From positions 1-64,000 of the forward strand of contig NW_025899935.1 in NCBI RefSeq assembly GCF_022539505.1: a stretch of DNA of 64,000 bases, given 5' to 3'. The DNA is from Lolium rigidum (Eukaryota > Streptophyta > Magnoliopsida > Poales > Poaceae). Shown one piece after another: positions 44,507 to 56,554 of this stretch. Positions within the stretch are counted from its first letter, which is position 1, and each line of letters starts with the position of its first letter. The notes under the pieces are model-generated. The model worked only from the letters and a program-made list of their open reading frames with translations. It made no database searches and was not told the DNA's origin. A program made the translations under genes and the position numbers.

Positions 44507-47500
44507 ATGGTGGCTCGGCGTCGTGAGGAAGGAAGCCCCTCTCCTGTGTACGGTAAGACACATCTAGAGTTGGTTAGGGGAAACGTAGATCTTGATCTTG
44601 TTTGTGCGTTTATGGGTGACAGAAAATCACCTCTGTTTTCTTAGGCAGTAGGTCTTACTTCATGGATGCTCACTGTCACTGCAATACTGTACTTAAATGT
44701 TCAGCTCTAAACTAGTATGGTGCACTGGAGTTTGTACTTTGTATCGAGTATATTTAGTGCAGAAACGTTAGAGTTGATAGAATGTAAAACAGTAAAAGTA
44801 GTACTACTCGAATAAAATCAGATTTGTTGGTGTCGTTACAATGTTGAGCAGTAATCTTTCACTGGAGGTTTTATAAATAGTAATAAACTGCATGCTATAT
44901 GTCTTTTCAATGCTAGAAAGTGCAGTATAACATGTTCAATTTATTATCCTTTTATGTGGTTGGCTGCTGGGTTTGTTTTCTTAAAGTCAACTGTAGGGAG
45001 AATAAATATTCAGTTTGATCCTAGGTAATAGCCTAGTAAGCACTGTAAAAGCATATGAATTATAGGGTTCATACGAAGGTAAATTGTATGTTGGAAATCC
45101 CAATTCTTTGGTAATTATTAGCATGGCATATACTGAATTTGGAGCTGAAATTTGTTGAACGGTTATGAATTGATTCATCAATTGTTGTCACAGGTAATCG
45201 TAGCAGCTATTTCTCAGTGGAAATCAATCATGGAGGGTATTTTGTGGGCTCAGGTAGAAAAAAGAATTATGTCAGTGGACACAAAATTTGGTTTCATCAT
45301 GTCGACAGTGTGACATGGTCACCACTGATCATTGAGAAACTAGTGGAGGATATGGGCTATGAGATGTGTGGAAGAATAAAAGTTTACTTCTGCTTGCCTC
45401 ACTTGGATGTTAGTACAAATGGACTGATAGAAATTACAGATGATGCACAAACATAAGCAATGTTGCAGTTTTTAGGAAATGGGCAGCATTTGTTCAAGCT
45501 ATTTTTGGATCATGATGACAACACGATGGGCACAGGCTTGGGAGCGGCTAGCAGTTCAGTTGGTGTGTTTGCACAGAAGGATTCAGATCTGGTGCAGCAA
45601 GAACAAGTGCAAAATTATGTGATTTCCGAAGCAAACAGGAGGAGAAGGAAACATAGTAATGAAGAAGATGTTGGTGCTGACATGAGTGACCATGATGATT
45701 CAGACTTTGATCCAAAGGACATGGTTGATTCAGACTATGAGATAGATGCAGGTGACGATGATTTGTTCGAGGATAATGTTGACAATTCAGAGGATGAGGA
45801 CATGAAAATTCCTAAGGGGCAAGGCATGGAGAAGGCAAAGGTTAGAGCATTAGAAGCAAAGCAAAAGTTGAAGGCAATGATGGAACAACCCAATTGGGAG
45901 GAATGCAAAGAAGAGGACGTTGACGACGAAGGGCTATGGGCACCTCATGATGAAAATTCAAGCTCATTGCCTCCACCTAGATACAAAACATTTACCGAGG
46001 AAGACATGGTAAATCCTATTTTCCATGTTGGTCTGTGCTTTGAAACTCCAGCAGATGTTGAAAAAGGCAATTAGAGCATGGAGTTGCATTCACAGACAGG
46101 ATATCAAATTGCCCACAAATGATAAGAAGAGAATCAATGCCAAGTGCTCTGCTGGTTGTGAATGGAATTTGTGGGCTTCATATTCTAGCATTACCAAGTG
46201 TTTCATGATCAAGACCTATAATCGTAATCACAGCTATGGATGTACCAAAACTTCTAAAGTTCACGCATTCACTTCTAATTTCTTGGCAGAGAGGTATTTG
46301 GAGAGTTTCAGAGCAGATCAAGACATGAACATGAAGAATTTTTCAAGGATAATTCAAAAGGAGTGGAACATGACACCAGGAAGAGCCAAGTTGCAGAGGG
46401 CTAGGAGATTGGCCATGAAGGTAATTTATGGTGACGAAGAAGCTCAATACAATATGTTGTGGGATTATGCAAACGAGATAAGGAGGAGCAACCCTGGTAG
46501 TTCTTTCTTTGTTGCCATTGATGAGAATTCAAGGTTTAGGAGGGCTTACATGTGTTTGGAAGCTAGCAGGAGAGGTTTTCTGCAAGGGTGTAGGCCTGTT
46601 ATTTTTGTTGATGGAACCTTCATCAAGACAAGATACAGAGGTCAATTGTTAACTGCTGTTGGAATGGATCCAAATGACTGTATATTCCCAATTGCAGTTG
46701 CAACAGTAGAGGTTGAAGACACAGCTAGCTGGACATGGTTTCTTGAGACACTGAAAAATGATCTTGGCATAGCAAATACAGAGCCATGGACAATTATGTC
46801 TGACAAGCAGAAGGGATTGATTAATGCAGTCAAAGCAGTGTTCCCTGAATCTGAACACAGATTTTGTGTTAGACATATGTGGCAAAATTTCCAACAGAAG
46901 TTCAGAGGTGATGCATTGAAGAACCAGCTATGGAGGATAGCAAGAAGCAGCGCAGTTGCTAGGTTTGAGGCAAATATGGCATACATGAAGCTGCTCAATC
47001 ATGATGCTTGGGCTTGGCTAGAGGAGCTTGATCATCTGGTGGGAGCAACATACTTAGACAAGGTGAGCTAGCTCAAAAGCTGCAGGCTGAGAAGAACAAG
47101 GCTGCAGAGGACAGAAAGTTAGCCATACTTGAAGCAAAATATGCAGCACAGATGAAGAAATCAGAGGAGGCAGCTGCAAAGAGGATTGAGCAAGAGAAGA
47201 AGAAGGCAGAGCAGGCAGCAGCAAGAGCCAAAGAAATTGCAGAGAAAAAGGAGATGAAAAAAATGGAGGCCAAAATCAACAAAAAAGCCAAAGCTGAGAC
47301 CAAACGGATCATTGCTGAGGTGAGAAATATTTGTGTTTAAATTTTGATTTACTATGTGGTATCAAATTGGTTTGTACTTACAACATTTTTCTACATTGTG
47401 ATAGGTGAGAAAAGAAGTTGCAGAGAAGAAGAAGAAAGAAGCAGCAGAGAGAAGGCAAGCTGATAAAGAGAAGAGGGATCTTGAGAAGGCTAGACAAGCA

Positions 47501-47671
47501 GCTTCCAAGAGGGCTCAACTGCAACAAGAAGCCAGAGATAGAGCTCAGCTCATGGCTACTTTGAGAGCTGCAAAGGCAAGTGAAGTGCAAGAAGAAGATG
47601 ATGCAAGTGATTTTGTGCCTCCCAGGCCAAACAAAGTCAATATGTTTGATGAGTTTCGGAATCCAAGATGA
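44507..47671 (+). pseudogene. MURA-type transposase gene of the Mutator-like element
   Basis: Exon 1 is 44507-44552 (MVARRREEGSPSP). Intron 44553-45193 has GT/AG ends. Exon 2 is 45194-47319 and exon 3 is 47405-47671; the second intron (47320-47404) is framed by AG/GT and AG/GT. Exon 2 has an N-terminal domain (INHGGYFVGSGRKK), an acidic linker, the MuDR zinc-ribbon part (INAKCSAGCEWNLWASY) and the DDE core: FVDGTFIKTRYRGQ gives the first D, TIMSDKQKGL the second, and CVRHMWQNF precedes the third acidic region. The C-terminus is a long lysine/glutamate/alanine coiled coil ending MFDEFRNPR. Breaks: an in-frame TAA at 45454-45456, a one-base shift at about 46065 in an A5 run, and apparent loss of the SWIM zinc finger near 47065, where the DDE domain joins the coiled coil through a frame change. 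Confidence 0.88.
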
Positions 47672-49360
47672 AGTGGAATTTCCAAAAATAATAGACATTT
47701 TGATCTATGAATAATAGATAAACTGAATAATAGACATTTATTTTCTTGCTGCACTCATTCACAGAATTTTGCCAAGTTATGTATGACTTCAGTGATTTCA
47801 AATGTTTGCCTTATTTTCCTGATCAATTGATGTCTAAATGGTGCTTAATTGCTGTCATTTGTTGCTCTATATTCCTGATAAAATGCTGCCGAAATGGTGC
47901 TTAATTGATGTCAAATGCTTGCTTTCTGTACCTCCTCAATTGAAGACTGAATTATAATTTTAGTTGTATGAAGTATTAATTTTGATCTATGAATTCTAGA
48001 CAAATTGAATAAATTTTAGTCGCTGCATAGTCGCGAGTCGCCGTGATTTTTGGAAAACGACTCGGCGACTACACAACTGAAATACAGTCATATGCTTCTT
48101 TATGCAGAAAGAATACAGGACAGACAGTAAGTACTATACCTCATTGATGAATTATGCATCAGTATGGTACCAGACTATGTGCTACATTTTTGTAATGTCA
48201 TAATGCAGCAACATGGTACCAGACAGTATGCTTCCTGTAACATAATACCTTAATGCTTGTAGACAGTATCTTGTTTATCCAGACAACACTTTGCTTCCAG
48301 ACAATATGCTTCATTCAGCAGAAGCTTCCAGAGATAATGTACAGTACTCCATAATCTATGTCACCAGACAATACCTAGTACAGTTAAGTCAGAAATAATC
48401 CAGACAATTCTGTTCCTGTAACAAAATGGAGCAAAATGGTGTACCAACAGCTTCCAGACAGTATGGTTCATTCAGGTAAATCAGCACTGCCATTTCATAG
48501 GTATTGCATAGGTAGTGTGCATGTACCAGTACACAGACTATTATACCATTGGTTCATTCATGTAAAGCTGCTTCTAATTGAAGATAACAGAGCTTCACCT
48601 GATGACTATTGCATAGGTAGTGTGCATAGATAACAAAGCCTTGTTCACTGCTGAAGTAAAACAGCAATGACATCAAGTGCACCAGCACAATCTGCTGCTA
48701 GCACAAGCTGCACATGTACAAAAGCAAAACAAAATGTGAAGTTGCATGGTCTGGCAGTGAGAAACAATGTCATGCATATAGCCTACAAATTGCTGGAGTT
48801 ATTCCATGAATACTTGCTACATATGAGATGATTATTACAGAATATGGGCAACTACTGATAAATAAACACAGGAAAATGACAGCCGTTATAAATAAGCACA
48901 GGAGAATTGGGCGGCGCCACCGTCGAAATTTTGCCGGCGGCGACCATATTTGGGCGGCGCCGCCTACAAGCTGATGTATCCTGTATTCAACATTAAATAC
49001 CACAACAACATAAAAGTTATAAATAAGCACAACAAAATTATATATGTGAGTACAAACTGATGACATGTATAAATTCAAACTAGTTGCTTTATATTTCATC
49101 ATAGCATAGCTTCCAACATTACAAACCTACTGCATCTCCAAAAGGTTACTGCATTACATAGCATTGCTTGCAAACTCTAATTTTGGTTAACTTACATAGC
49201 TACTGCATTACATAGCTACTGCATCTCCATCTACCACTACACATGTACAACACAAACTACTTCAAAAACTAGCAGTACACATGTACTGCTCATCTTCTGC
49301 AAAAGCATACATCTCCATCATCTACTGGCTGTTAAGCATGGACTTCTTCTTCTTCTGCTT
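47672..49360. other. Non-coding middle of the Mutator-like element
   Basis: No supported gene. Degenerate repeats of the CCAGACA(G/A)TATGCTTC type recur from about 48170 to 48480. An inverted pair around TAGTCGCGAGTCGCC / GACTCGGCGACTA lies at 48027-48075. Confidence 0.55.
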
Positions 49361-49828
49361 CTACAATAAGCTACCACTAGCAGGGGGGTTCCATGCAATC
49401 GGCACCCCAAGCGGAGAAGCTCCGTGCTCCATCGATTTCATCAACAATCGAGCCATTTCGATCTTCGAAATGTACCTCAAACCAACCCCTGGAGCATTTG
49501 CATACTTGCAAACCTCGATGATCTCGGACGTGTGCTCCGATTCGCCGCCGGCCTTGGCAGCACCGGATCTGTATGCAGCCATGATATGCAGCGGCATCTC
49601 CACCAAATGGCGCACCTTGAACTCGGAATCCCAGCGGATGAGAAGCTCCATACCTCTGCGCCTGCACGCCACCCCCAGACGCTTCATATCGAGCATGGAC
49701 CGAGGAGCAAAGACCTCCTCCTGCGGCAGCCCCGCCATATCCATCAGAGTCGCCGCTTCTTCCTCCTCCTCTTGCCCTTCTTTGGTACAGGACGACGGCT
49801 GCAGGTACAGGCGATGAAGAGGCTCCAT
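49361..49828 (-). CDS. Second ORF of the Mutator-like element, unknown function
   Basis: A minus-strand frame of 155 codons from MEPLHRLYLQPSS to stop. It has an acidic run (EGQEEEEEAATL), then a compact helical part: SMLDMKRLGVACRRRGMELL, FKVRHLVEMPLHIMAAY, GVGLRYISKIEMARLLMKSM. There is no signal peptide or membrane segment. It converges with the transposase gene and starts toward the right inverted repeat, so that repeat probably acts as its promoter, like mudrB in maize MuDR by position only; no sequence likeness is claimed. Upstream the same frame continues as a proline/serine-rich repeat stretch (49844-50404) cut by a TAG at 49841-49843. Either the gene begins at 49828 or it is a longer ORF with a nonsense change. 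Confidence 0.6.
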   Translation of the reverse strand: MEPLHRLYLQPSSCTKEGQEEEEEAATLMDMAGLPQEEVFAPRSMLDMKRLGVACRRRGMELLIRWDSEFKVRHLVEMPLHIMAAYRSGAAKAGGESEHTSEIIEVCKYANAPGVGLRYISKIEMARLLMKSMEHGASPLGVPIAWNPPASGSLL

Positions 49829-49964
49829 CACTGGGCCGACGGGCTACAGTGGCGATGAAGGAGAGGACGTGCCGGCGGTCTTCTGTGGCGACGAAGGGGA
49901 GGATGTGCCGCCGGTCTTATGTGGCGAAGAATCGGAGAGGTTGTGCCGGCGAGCTGCTGTGGGG

Positions 49965-50225
49965 GAAGAATCGGCCGGCCGGCTGCTGTGGGGTCGATTC
50001 GGCCGGCGGCTGCTGTGGGCGACGAATCGGCGGCGGGCTGCTGTGGGGTTGATTCGGCCGGCGGCTGCTGTGGGCGACGAATCGGCGGCGGGCTGCTGTG
50101 GGCGACGAATCGGCGGCGGGATGCTGTGGGGTCGATTCGGCCGGCGGCTGCTGTGGGCGACGAATCGGCGGCGGCCTGCTGTGGGGTCGATTCGGCGGCG
50201 GCCTCCTGTGGGCGATGAATCGGCG
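49965..50225. repeat. Minisatellite of GC-rich 27-28 bp units
   Basis: Alternating units close to GGCGGCGGGCTGCTGTGGGG and GGCTGCTGTGGGCGACGAAT with TCG spacers, about nine to ten copies. They lie between the right inverted repeat and the second ORF of the Mutator-like element. The long ORFs on both strands here are produced by the repeat. Confidence 0.8.
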
Positions 50226-50484
50226 GCCGCCGTGGCCGAATCGGCCGACGGTGCGCACGAACCGACGAAGATGTCGACGATTCGCCGGCGGCGGGTGGAG
50301 GAAGAACTGGGGGAGTGCGGGTTGGACTGCGTCGTCGACGCGGCGGGTGGAGAATGGGGGCGGGTCAACGCGATGGGGATTGGCCTTTGCATTTCTGTCC
50401 CCATATGTTGTTTTGCAATTTCGCCCCTACACTTTCTGTTTTCTGCACAACGGCCAGCCGAAGCAGTTACTTTGATTCAATTCA

Positions 50485-50659
50485 TGTCAAAGTTCAGTGA
50501 CTTGCACGTCCTAGCTGCTAAATACACGCTCGCGTACACCACCAGTGACCGTATAAATCAGCTATGACAAGTTCGGTGACCTCCGCGGCGTATTCCAGCA
50601 GTACGGTGACCGTACCGCGCAGCTCCGACAAATACAGTGACCGTTAGTGCATTTTACTC
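50485..50659. repeat. Right terminal inverted repeat of the Mutator-like element
   Basis: Complement of 44057-44235 with few differences. It ends GCATTTTACTC before the 9-bp duplication. Confidence 0.9.
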
Positions 50660-51114
50660 TTTTAATTCCATCACATCTTATGTGCTTTACTTGGAGCGTC
50701 TGTGTGCTTTTATTTTCGTTTTGTTATCTTAATTCTCTGAATAAATTGGATCCTATCTATCTTGTTTGGGACAGAGAGACGCTCCGCTTTTTCATTTGAA
50801 TACTCATATTCTTCACTTATATTTGTTGAGTATTCAGTTTTCGCACTGTGTAGCTTCTAGCTCTTGGTTTTCATGTATCTCTTGTTCAGAGCTATTAGTT
50901 ACTAGCAATGAAGGGCGCGGCGGCACGCCACGCCATGTGGTGGCGAGACGATGGTGATTCTTTGCAGTGTTAAATACTTGTGGGTTTTAGTATTTTTTCC
51001 TTTTTATAATTGTGTTTTTCTGGCTTTATATAAGGTGCAACTTATTTGTTGTTTTATTTTTGTGTCATCTTTACATAGATCGATTTGTCTGGCAAAGGCA
51101 GATGTAATTGTGTT

Positions 51115-51279
51115 TGATGGTCGTATCTACAGGATGGACATGCATTCTTGAGCCTGCTCCTTTTCCTAGTGGCAGTTACATTGCACTTTTGGGTGAGCTT
51201 GATGGTCGTATCTACAGGATGGACATGCAGAGCCTGCTCCTTTTCCTAGTGGCAGTTACATTGCACTTTTGGGTGAGCA
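51115..51279. repeat. Tandem duplication of about 80 bp
   Basis: GATGGTCGTATCTACAGGAT begins two copies, at about 51116 and 51201. They are identical over about 80 bases except for a five-base deletion (ttctt) in the second copy. Confidence 0.85.
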
Positions 51280-52687
51280 GAGGCAACATCGTAATGTTGG
51301 CGTGACGATACCCGTCGATAAAAGATAAAAGCACAATTTAAGTGCAGGACTCTTAGAGAGAATTGTTTTTCTTTCCCATTAATATTGCAAACCTCTTTCC
51401 TGTGTGACATCAGTTTGCCAGCGTCTTGCAAAGCTAAACCTAATTTAGATTACACATAAGTACTTGAAATATTCGAAGGCTGCAGTTGCACATCGCCGTA
51501 CATCTGGATCAAATTGAAGCCACTTTCAACGTACATTGATTTCACGCACACCTGTCCAATAAGGACATCTCGAGGCTAATTTGCATTGCTATATATTTGC
51601 AAAAAGAACCAGTTACCTTAAAAACCATGTCAGATTTAAAAAAATGGTAAAAACCATGTCCGTAGAGCAGATTTAAAAAATGGTTACATACTCAAGTGAA
51701 TACCCTAGATCCATGAAATACGATAATTTTTACTCTCGTAATCTAATTGTTGTCTCTGATCATATAGCAAGCTCCCATCTTTTAATTTGCAACGCATGGT
51801 GTCTCAACATTATCCGCAACTCAATTCTCCTACAGTTAAATAGAATGTTATTCAAACAGTGACCCAAAAGAACTCCAACATATATTCTGGCCAGAGGTCC
51901 CAAATAAGATTGAAAGAAAAGTTCCAATATGTGCGTAACCGTTCTGATGAACATACATGAACATACACAGAACACATTATATTCTAAACACAAAAATATT
52001 GACCTTGTATGGGCTCGGTTACCACATTGCTGACCATTGCTGAAGCAAAACAAAGGCAACCTGTAGTGAGAATACACTATGTATATTTTCTTAGGAAATA
52101 AAACTATCTCCATTAAAAAGATGCCTATACTTGTAAAAGGACTACTTGGACTAATGTTCTGAAGAAAAATATTATTTTCTAAAAAGTAACATGAGTTCGG
52201 GAAGACAATATCTGCATTGTGTATGATGAATCATGTATATGCAAGATAACAGTTAATACCTTGCTGCACAAAAAAAAGATGCAGCTTAACATCAGCAGAC
52301 CTCATGCCGGAACACGAATGGTTTTGCACATGCAGTCGACTTAAAATGCAGTACACATAGAAGAGTTTTTTTCTTGTCGCTGTTGTATTCCTCAATATGA
52401 TCTGCAGGTATTATAAGTTTAAAACTTCTTTTCTTGGGGTCAAACTATGCATGAAATTAATCTGCAACGATAAGCAATTCTGAAACAACAGAACAAAACA
52501 TAAAGCTTAATCCCAATCATAGCTTCATGTTGTGATCGCTTGTCATATTTATGAAACTTCATTCTGCATTCGCTTAGTTACATACACAAATGATGTCTCG
52601 ATCAAATCCATGGAACCTGGGACGGATGCAAGCAATTGAATGGTAGATTGACCTTAAAGAAGAAAATAACCTAACCTGCGTTAGGCT

Positions 52688-52780
52688 CCTTGGTGGGAAA
52701 TTATATGGAGTGTTTGGCAGGCAATCCAATCACCTTGGTTGGGAAATTATATGGAGTGTTTGGCAGGCAATCCAATCACC
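52688..52780. repeat. Tandem duplication of about 46 bp
   Basis: CCTTGGT(T)GGGAAATTATAT through GGCAATCCAATCACC occurs twice, back to back, differing by one T. Confidence 0.85.
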
Positions 52781-53029
52781 TGCATATAGAACAACAAATC
52801 AGTAATGTTGGGCTACAAATTAGTTAATAATCTGCAACTTAAGTCTGTCGGGCATAGAATAGATGAATCTGGATTAAATGGAAAACATATACACATCATG
52901 AACATGAAACATATGATCGAAAATTCCAGCAGATGTGGCCAAAATTATCAAAAATCTTAAAATACTGTTGAGATCTTCAAAACTAAGAGAATGTATGGGG
53001 AGAAGATGAGGTAATGGCAATTACTGGAA

Positions 53030-53660
53030 TCGGCATGGCGGAGCGGAGCCAGCGACAGTCAATACAGGCCCCCAACAGCTCCCTAACCTCATAGTGGTGA
53101 TACCTCTCCTCGGCATGCACCTTTTCTGTGGCTGGGCTCTTGATGGTTTCACCCCAAAGTACAACCCGAGCGCGACAAATTCATGGGCAATGAGAGTACC
53201 ATGGTGAGACAGTGACCTGTTCACCCTAGCCATTAACAGCAGTAGCACGTTCATATATCTGTCAAACAACAAGAGGTCAGTAATGCAGCAAAGGAAGTGA
53301 ACCATTGAACTGGTCTGTGAGCTGAAATGTCGGAGAAACAAACGTTCTCTTGTCTAGTATAGAGAAAATTGTGAGTTGTGTTAAAAACATAAATCAGATA
53401 ATTTATTCTATCTGCAATAAAAAACAGAAATATATCTAATCCTGAAAATTAATGCAGATGGTTAGGAACAACCTGTCATCAGACATCACATCTAAATAGT
53501 AAAGCCCAAGTCAGGTTACATGATCTTCTATGGGAAAAAGGTCGCCCATAAGGGTGACTAACCTGGTACGGCTAGGTGTACAACACGGATATGTCGCCTC
53601 CTCCAGGAGTAGGTTCTTCATGGTGTGTGCGGCAGCAGGCTCCAGCAGACTCTGCAACAG
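53030..53660 (-). other. Exon-like minus-strand fragments of an unidentified gene
   Basis: Two segments have splice-like edges. About 53562-53655 lies between an AG and CCAG/GTTAG and can read SLLEPAAAHTMKNLLLEEAT. About 53030-53259 follows GACAG and can read YMNVLLLLMARVNRSLSHHG onward. Joined at those sites the frame stays open, but no family is recognised. They may be part of the gene material captured in this block. Confidence 0.3.
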
Positions 53661-55470
53661 GATCAACCACCGATTTCAATTGCCACTTGCCAATGCATGT
53701 GAACATCTTACAATGAAACTGAATGTCATATTCTTTTATCTGCGCAATCTGGCATGTGAGCATGTTTCCAACATTCATGCTCCACAGCTGTGATATCGGC
53801 GAGGCCGACAGGAGGACCAGGCAAGAAGAAGGAACACACAGTAAACCATTGAAAACGTTGATACCATGGCTCACAGTGTGTAATGGAGTTTCATATGGGC
53901 GAGTTCAGATGGTACGGAGTACACCACCTGAAAATTTAGAACCATACGTTGTGGAAACTAAAAAAAAAGGTGCTATGCTAGTTCTGTATATCCCAGGATT
54001 AGCTTATGCAAAGGTAAGGTCAGAAACACGTATAGTTCTTGCACTGATACATGTTTTCATCGTATATATATGCTTCTTTTTAGCATTCTGTATACGCTAG
54101 ATACCACCAGCCATCCTTATCGACCAGCTCGGTGAATATAATCCTTCTGTCAGCTCAAAGCTTTAGATGAATCTATGATGATGAATTGTTGAAATGTGTA
54201 GATGAGTACATATGCGACCACCACACACTGTTCAGACTTCAGAGTAGCTAGCTAATCGAATTGAGCAAAAACAAAAAATCCCTTGAAACAGAGTAGCCTT
54301 GTAGGTTCAATTCCAAATGGTTTAGTTCATTTTGAATAAAACAATCAGAAAAGAAAACAACGTAAGACAGGGAGAGTAAATGATTTTAAGGGTAACAGAC
54401 GATTGTGAAATTCAGTATCTATTCCTTTCAAAGAAGAGTACGATAAGACATGACATGGTAAATTGGCTTCCCATTGATAATTAAGCACTATTTTTTTTTG
54501 TAGAACAAATAATACTAACAGTACGTCTCTGCAATCCAGGATCTGAATCAGAATTTCCGAGTGTAAGGTCTGGGGTATAAAGCAGGGAATTTTCTTTCAC
54601 TGACACATCTCTATGAGAATGACACATTCTGTTTTTAAAAATAACATCGACAATTCCAACTTAAAATCTCTGAGGACATGAAAATAAAGAGGTAACCTAC
54701 TACTATTTTTACACCATATAACTAATTGTGCCTCTTATACATGTGCAACATCAAGCTAGCTCTGCATATCCTTGGTTATATAGAACATTTATACCAAGAA
54801 AGAAGCATACCTGGATATCATGATAATATAAGCTACCTCCACCACCTCACCAAGAAAACCTTTAAAAAATAATGATTGGTTTTCCTTCTCCAATACTTAG
54901 CTGTATGGATTATTAGCATGAGCAACAAATAAAAAATTAGTAAGAATACATAATACTACACACATGTGTCGGTCAAGTCTAATGTACGTTTTTTTTTGTT
55001 TAGATGATTTATAGAAGTCATGTCCTGCAACACAACATAATATGACATCCTCTTCCTCATAAAAAAGGCCTTTTTTGCAAATTCTCATAAAAAAAGCCTT
55101 GAAAATCAAAGTATGCATCACATCCATAGAACAAATATTTGATTGGCACCAAGGTAAATAACCAAAGGAAAAAACATGTCATGGCTAAAATTACATAAGC
55201 TTCCCCAGATCGCGTGATTATGTATGTAATTAACTCAGTTACGTTATTTGTAAATCAATCTCAGTATCGAATAGCGAAACAAATGCTGAAGTGCTCAAGT
55301 AGCAGTAGTCATAACAGAAGTACATACATCTGCATCCAATTTATTTATGCTCAAATTACCAATGTAAAGTCGAATAATCTGAACCCAGTAGTAAGGAGAC
55401 TCACCGAGCTGTATGCAAAATTGGATAGTCAGCACATAATTCTCACAGCCAAGGTGTGACATCTTCTATT

Positions 55471-55851
55471 AGGAAAACACTTGACATCACCTACGCAAAT
55501 CACTTAATTTTCCGCCAGTCCCGTGGTCAACGAAGCCGTTTCCGTCATTGCCGTATCCACTGCTGCCTGATAGAGATGGAGAGTGGTGAGACGCATATGG
55601 TAGAGGAAGGGGCCGAGATAAATCTACCAAGATCGGTCATGGAAAAGAGGAAGCTAAATTGGAGGATCGCATACCTGCGCACCGAATCGTCGACAGATGG
55701 TTGCTGGCCTCATCCCTCAGGTGTTGAGGTGGTTCCTCTCGCTCGACTCCGGGAGGCCCTGCGTGCTCCCGGCCTCGCCTTATCCGCTCTGGCCGTGAGC
55801 TCGGCCACGCGACCCCGCCACGAAGCTCCTCCCTCTAGCGCGCGACCTTAG
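55471..55851 (+). other. Open frame at the GC-rich edge, not identified
   Basis: The frame can be read from MESGETHMVEEGAEINLPRS to a GC-rich end (PRHEAPPSSARP) at 55851. It may be a first exon or promoter-derived reading frame. There is no domain and no clear start context. The steep rise in GC after 55680 resembles the 5' region of a grass gene. Confidence 0.25.
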
Positions 55852-56236
55852 CTCTCTCTGCTCCGCGAATGAAACGCCGCCGCCGTCACCCACAGGCCTC
55901 TTCCCAAGCTGCTGCCCGCCGGCACGACACATCACCGCGCCGGCCTCCGCCGCGGCGGCTCCTCATCTCGGTCTCCGGCGCGCCATCCTCGGCCTCCTCG
56001 CGCTGCTCTCTATGCGGTGGTGGTGTGCTGCTCACGCAGCCTTGGAGGGAGACCTCGGCCAGGGAGATGCTCCCATGGGAGACCGACGGAGGTGCGGATC
56101 GAGGGAGAGGAGGGCGTCCAGATCCTCCTCCGCCCGCCATCCATCTCAGGAGGGAGAGAAGAGGACGTCCATCTCCTCCTCCACTCCTCCTCCGCGCCTC
56201 CACCGTCTCTGATGGCGACCGGGATAATAAACCAGC

Positions 56237-56554
56237 AGTCAGACCCGGACTGCCTTGACAGGGTGGCGGATCTCGGCCGCTCACTTGCCCCATGGCCGGG
56301 GTCGCACAACCATGTACTGCGCCGCTTCCGGCAGTACACGCCGGGCGCTCGAGCTCCTCCTCCTCCGAGTCCTCGTCGAAGGCCGCCTCAAAGTCATCGA
56401 CGACCGCGACATGGTCTCCCCTCTGCCGCTTGCTTCCTCTACCCAGAGGCTGGAGTTTTCTCGCTGTGACACGCCTCACTGCTGCTCTCAGTAATAGCTC
56501 GGCTAGGATAGCAGTGCGCCACCCGCCACGGAAGCGCGCATGAATTGCAGTCAC
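56237..56554 (-). pseudogene. AP2/ERF transcription factor fragment (group VII-like N-terminus)
   Basis: The minus strand reads AILAELLLRAAVRRVTARKL, then KRQRGDHVAVVDDFEAAFDE with SEEEELE, the order seen at the start of group VII ethylene-response factors (which begin MCGGAI...). Here the initiator block is degenerate. In the next frame lies the AP2 start, QYMVVRPRPWGK followed by a stop, then AAEIRHPVKAVRV and another stop. Both stops fall where the AP2 domain has tryptophan (WAAEIRDP and VRVWLG), so TGG has become TGA. The second half of the AP2 domain and the rest of the gene are missing. Known: AP2/ERF proteins bind GCC-box DNA; group VII members act in low-oxygen responses. This copy cannot make one. 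Confidence 0.75.

Larger units (their letters stand above)
44057..50659 (+). mobile_element. Mutator-like DNA transposon (6.6 kb) with long inverted repeats
   Basis: It is flanked by the identical 9-mer TTTTAATTC (44048-44056 and 50660-50668), the Mutator signature. The ends GAGTAAAATGCAC and its complement open terminal inverted repeats of roughly 175-180 bp with high identity. Inside are a plus-strand transposase gene (44507-47671) and a minus-strand second ORF (49361-49828). The empty site is preserved in the related minus-strand sequence at about 31770. The transposase is damaged, so movement now would need a helper. Confidence 0.93.

Noticed and set aside
49869..50567. 232-codon plus-strand ORF rich in CCGRRIGGG-type repeats
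   Set aside because: Produced by the minisatellite; all frames are open there.
55886..56300. Minus-strand continuation of the ERF-like frame to 55886
   Set aside because: After the N-terminal part this frame is a GC-rich read-through; the AP2 domain is in another frame.
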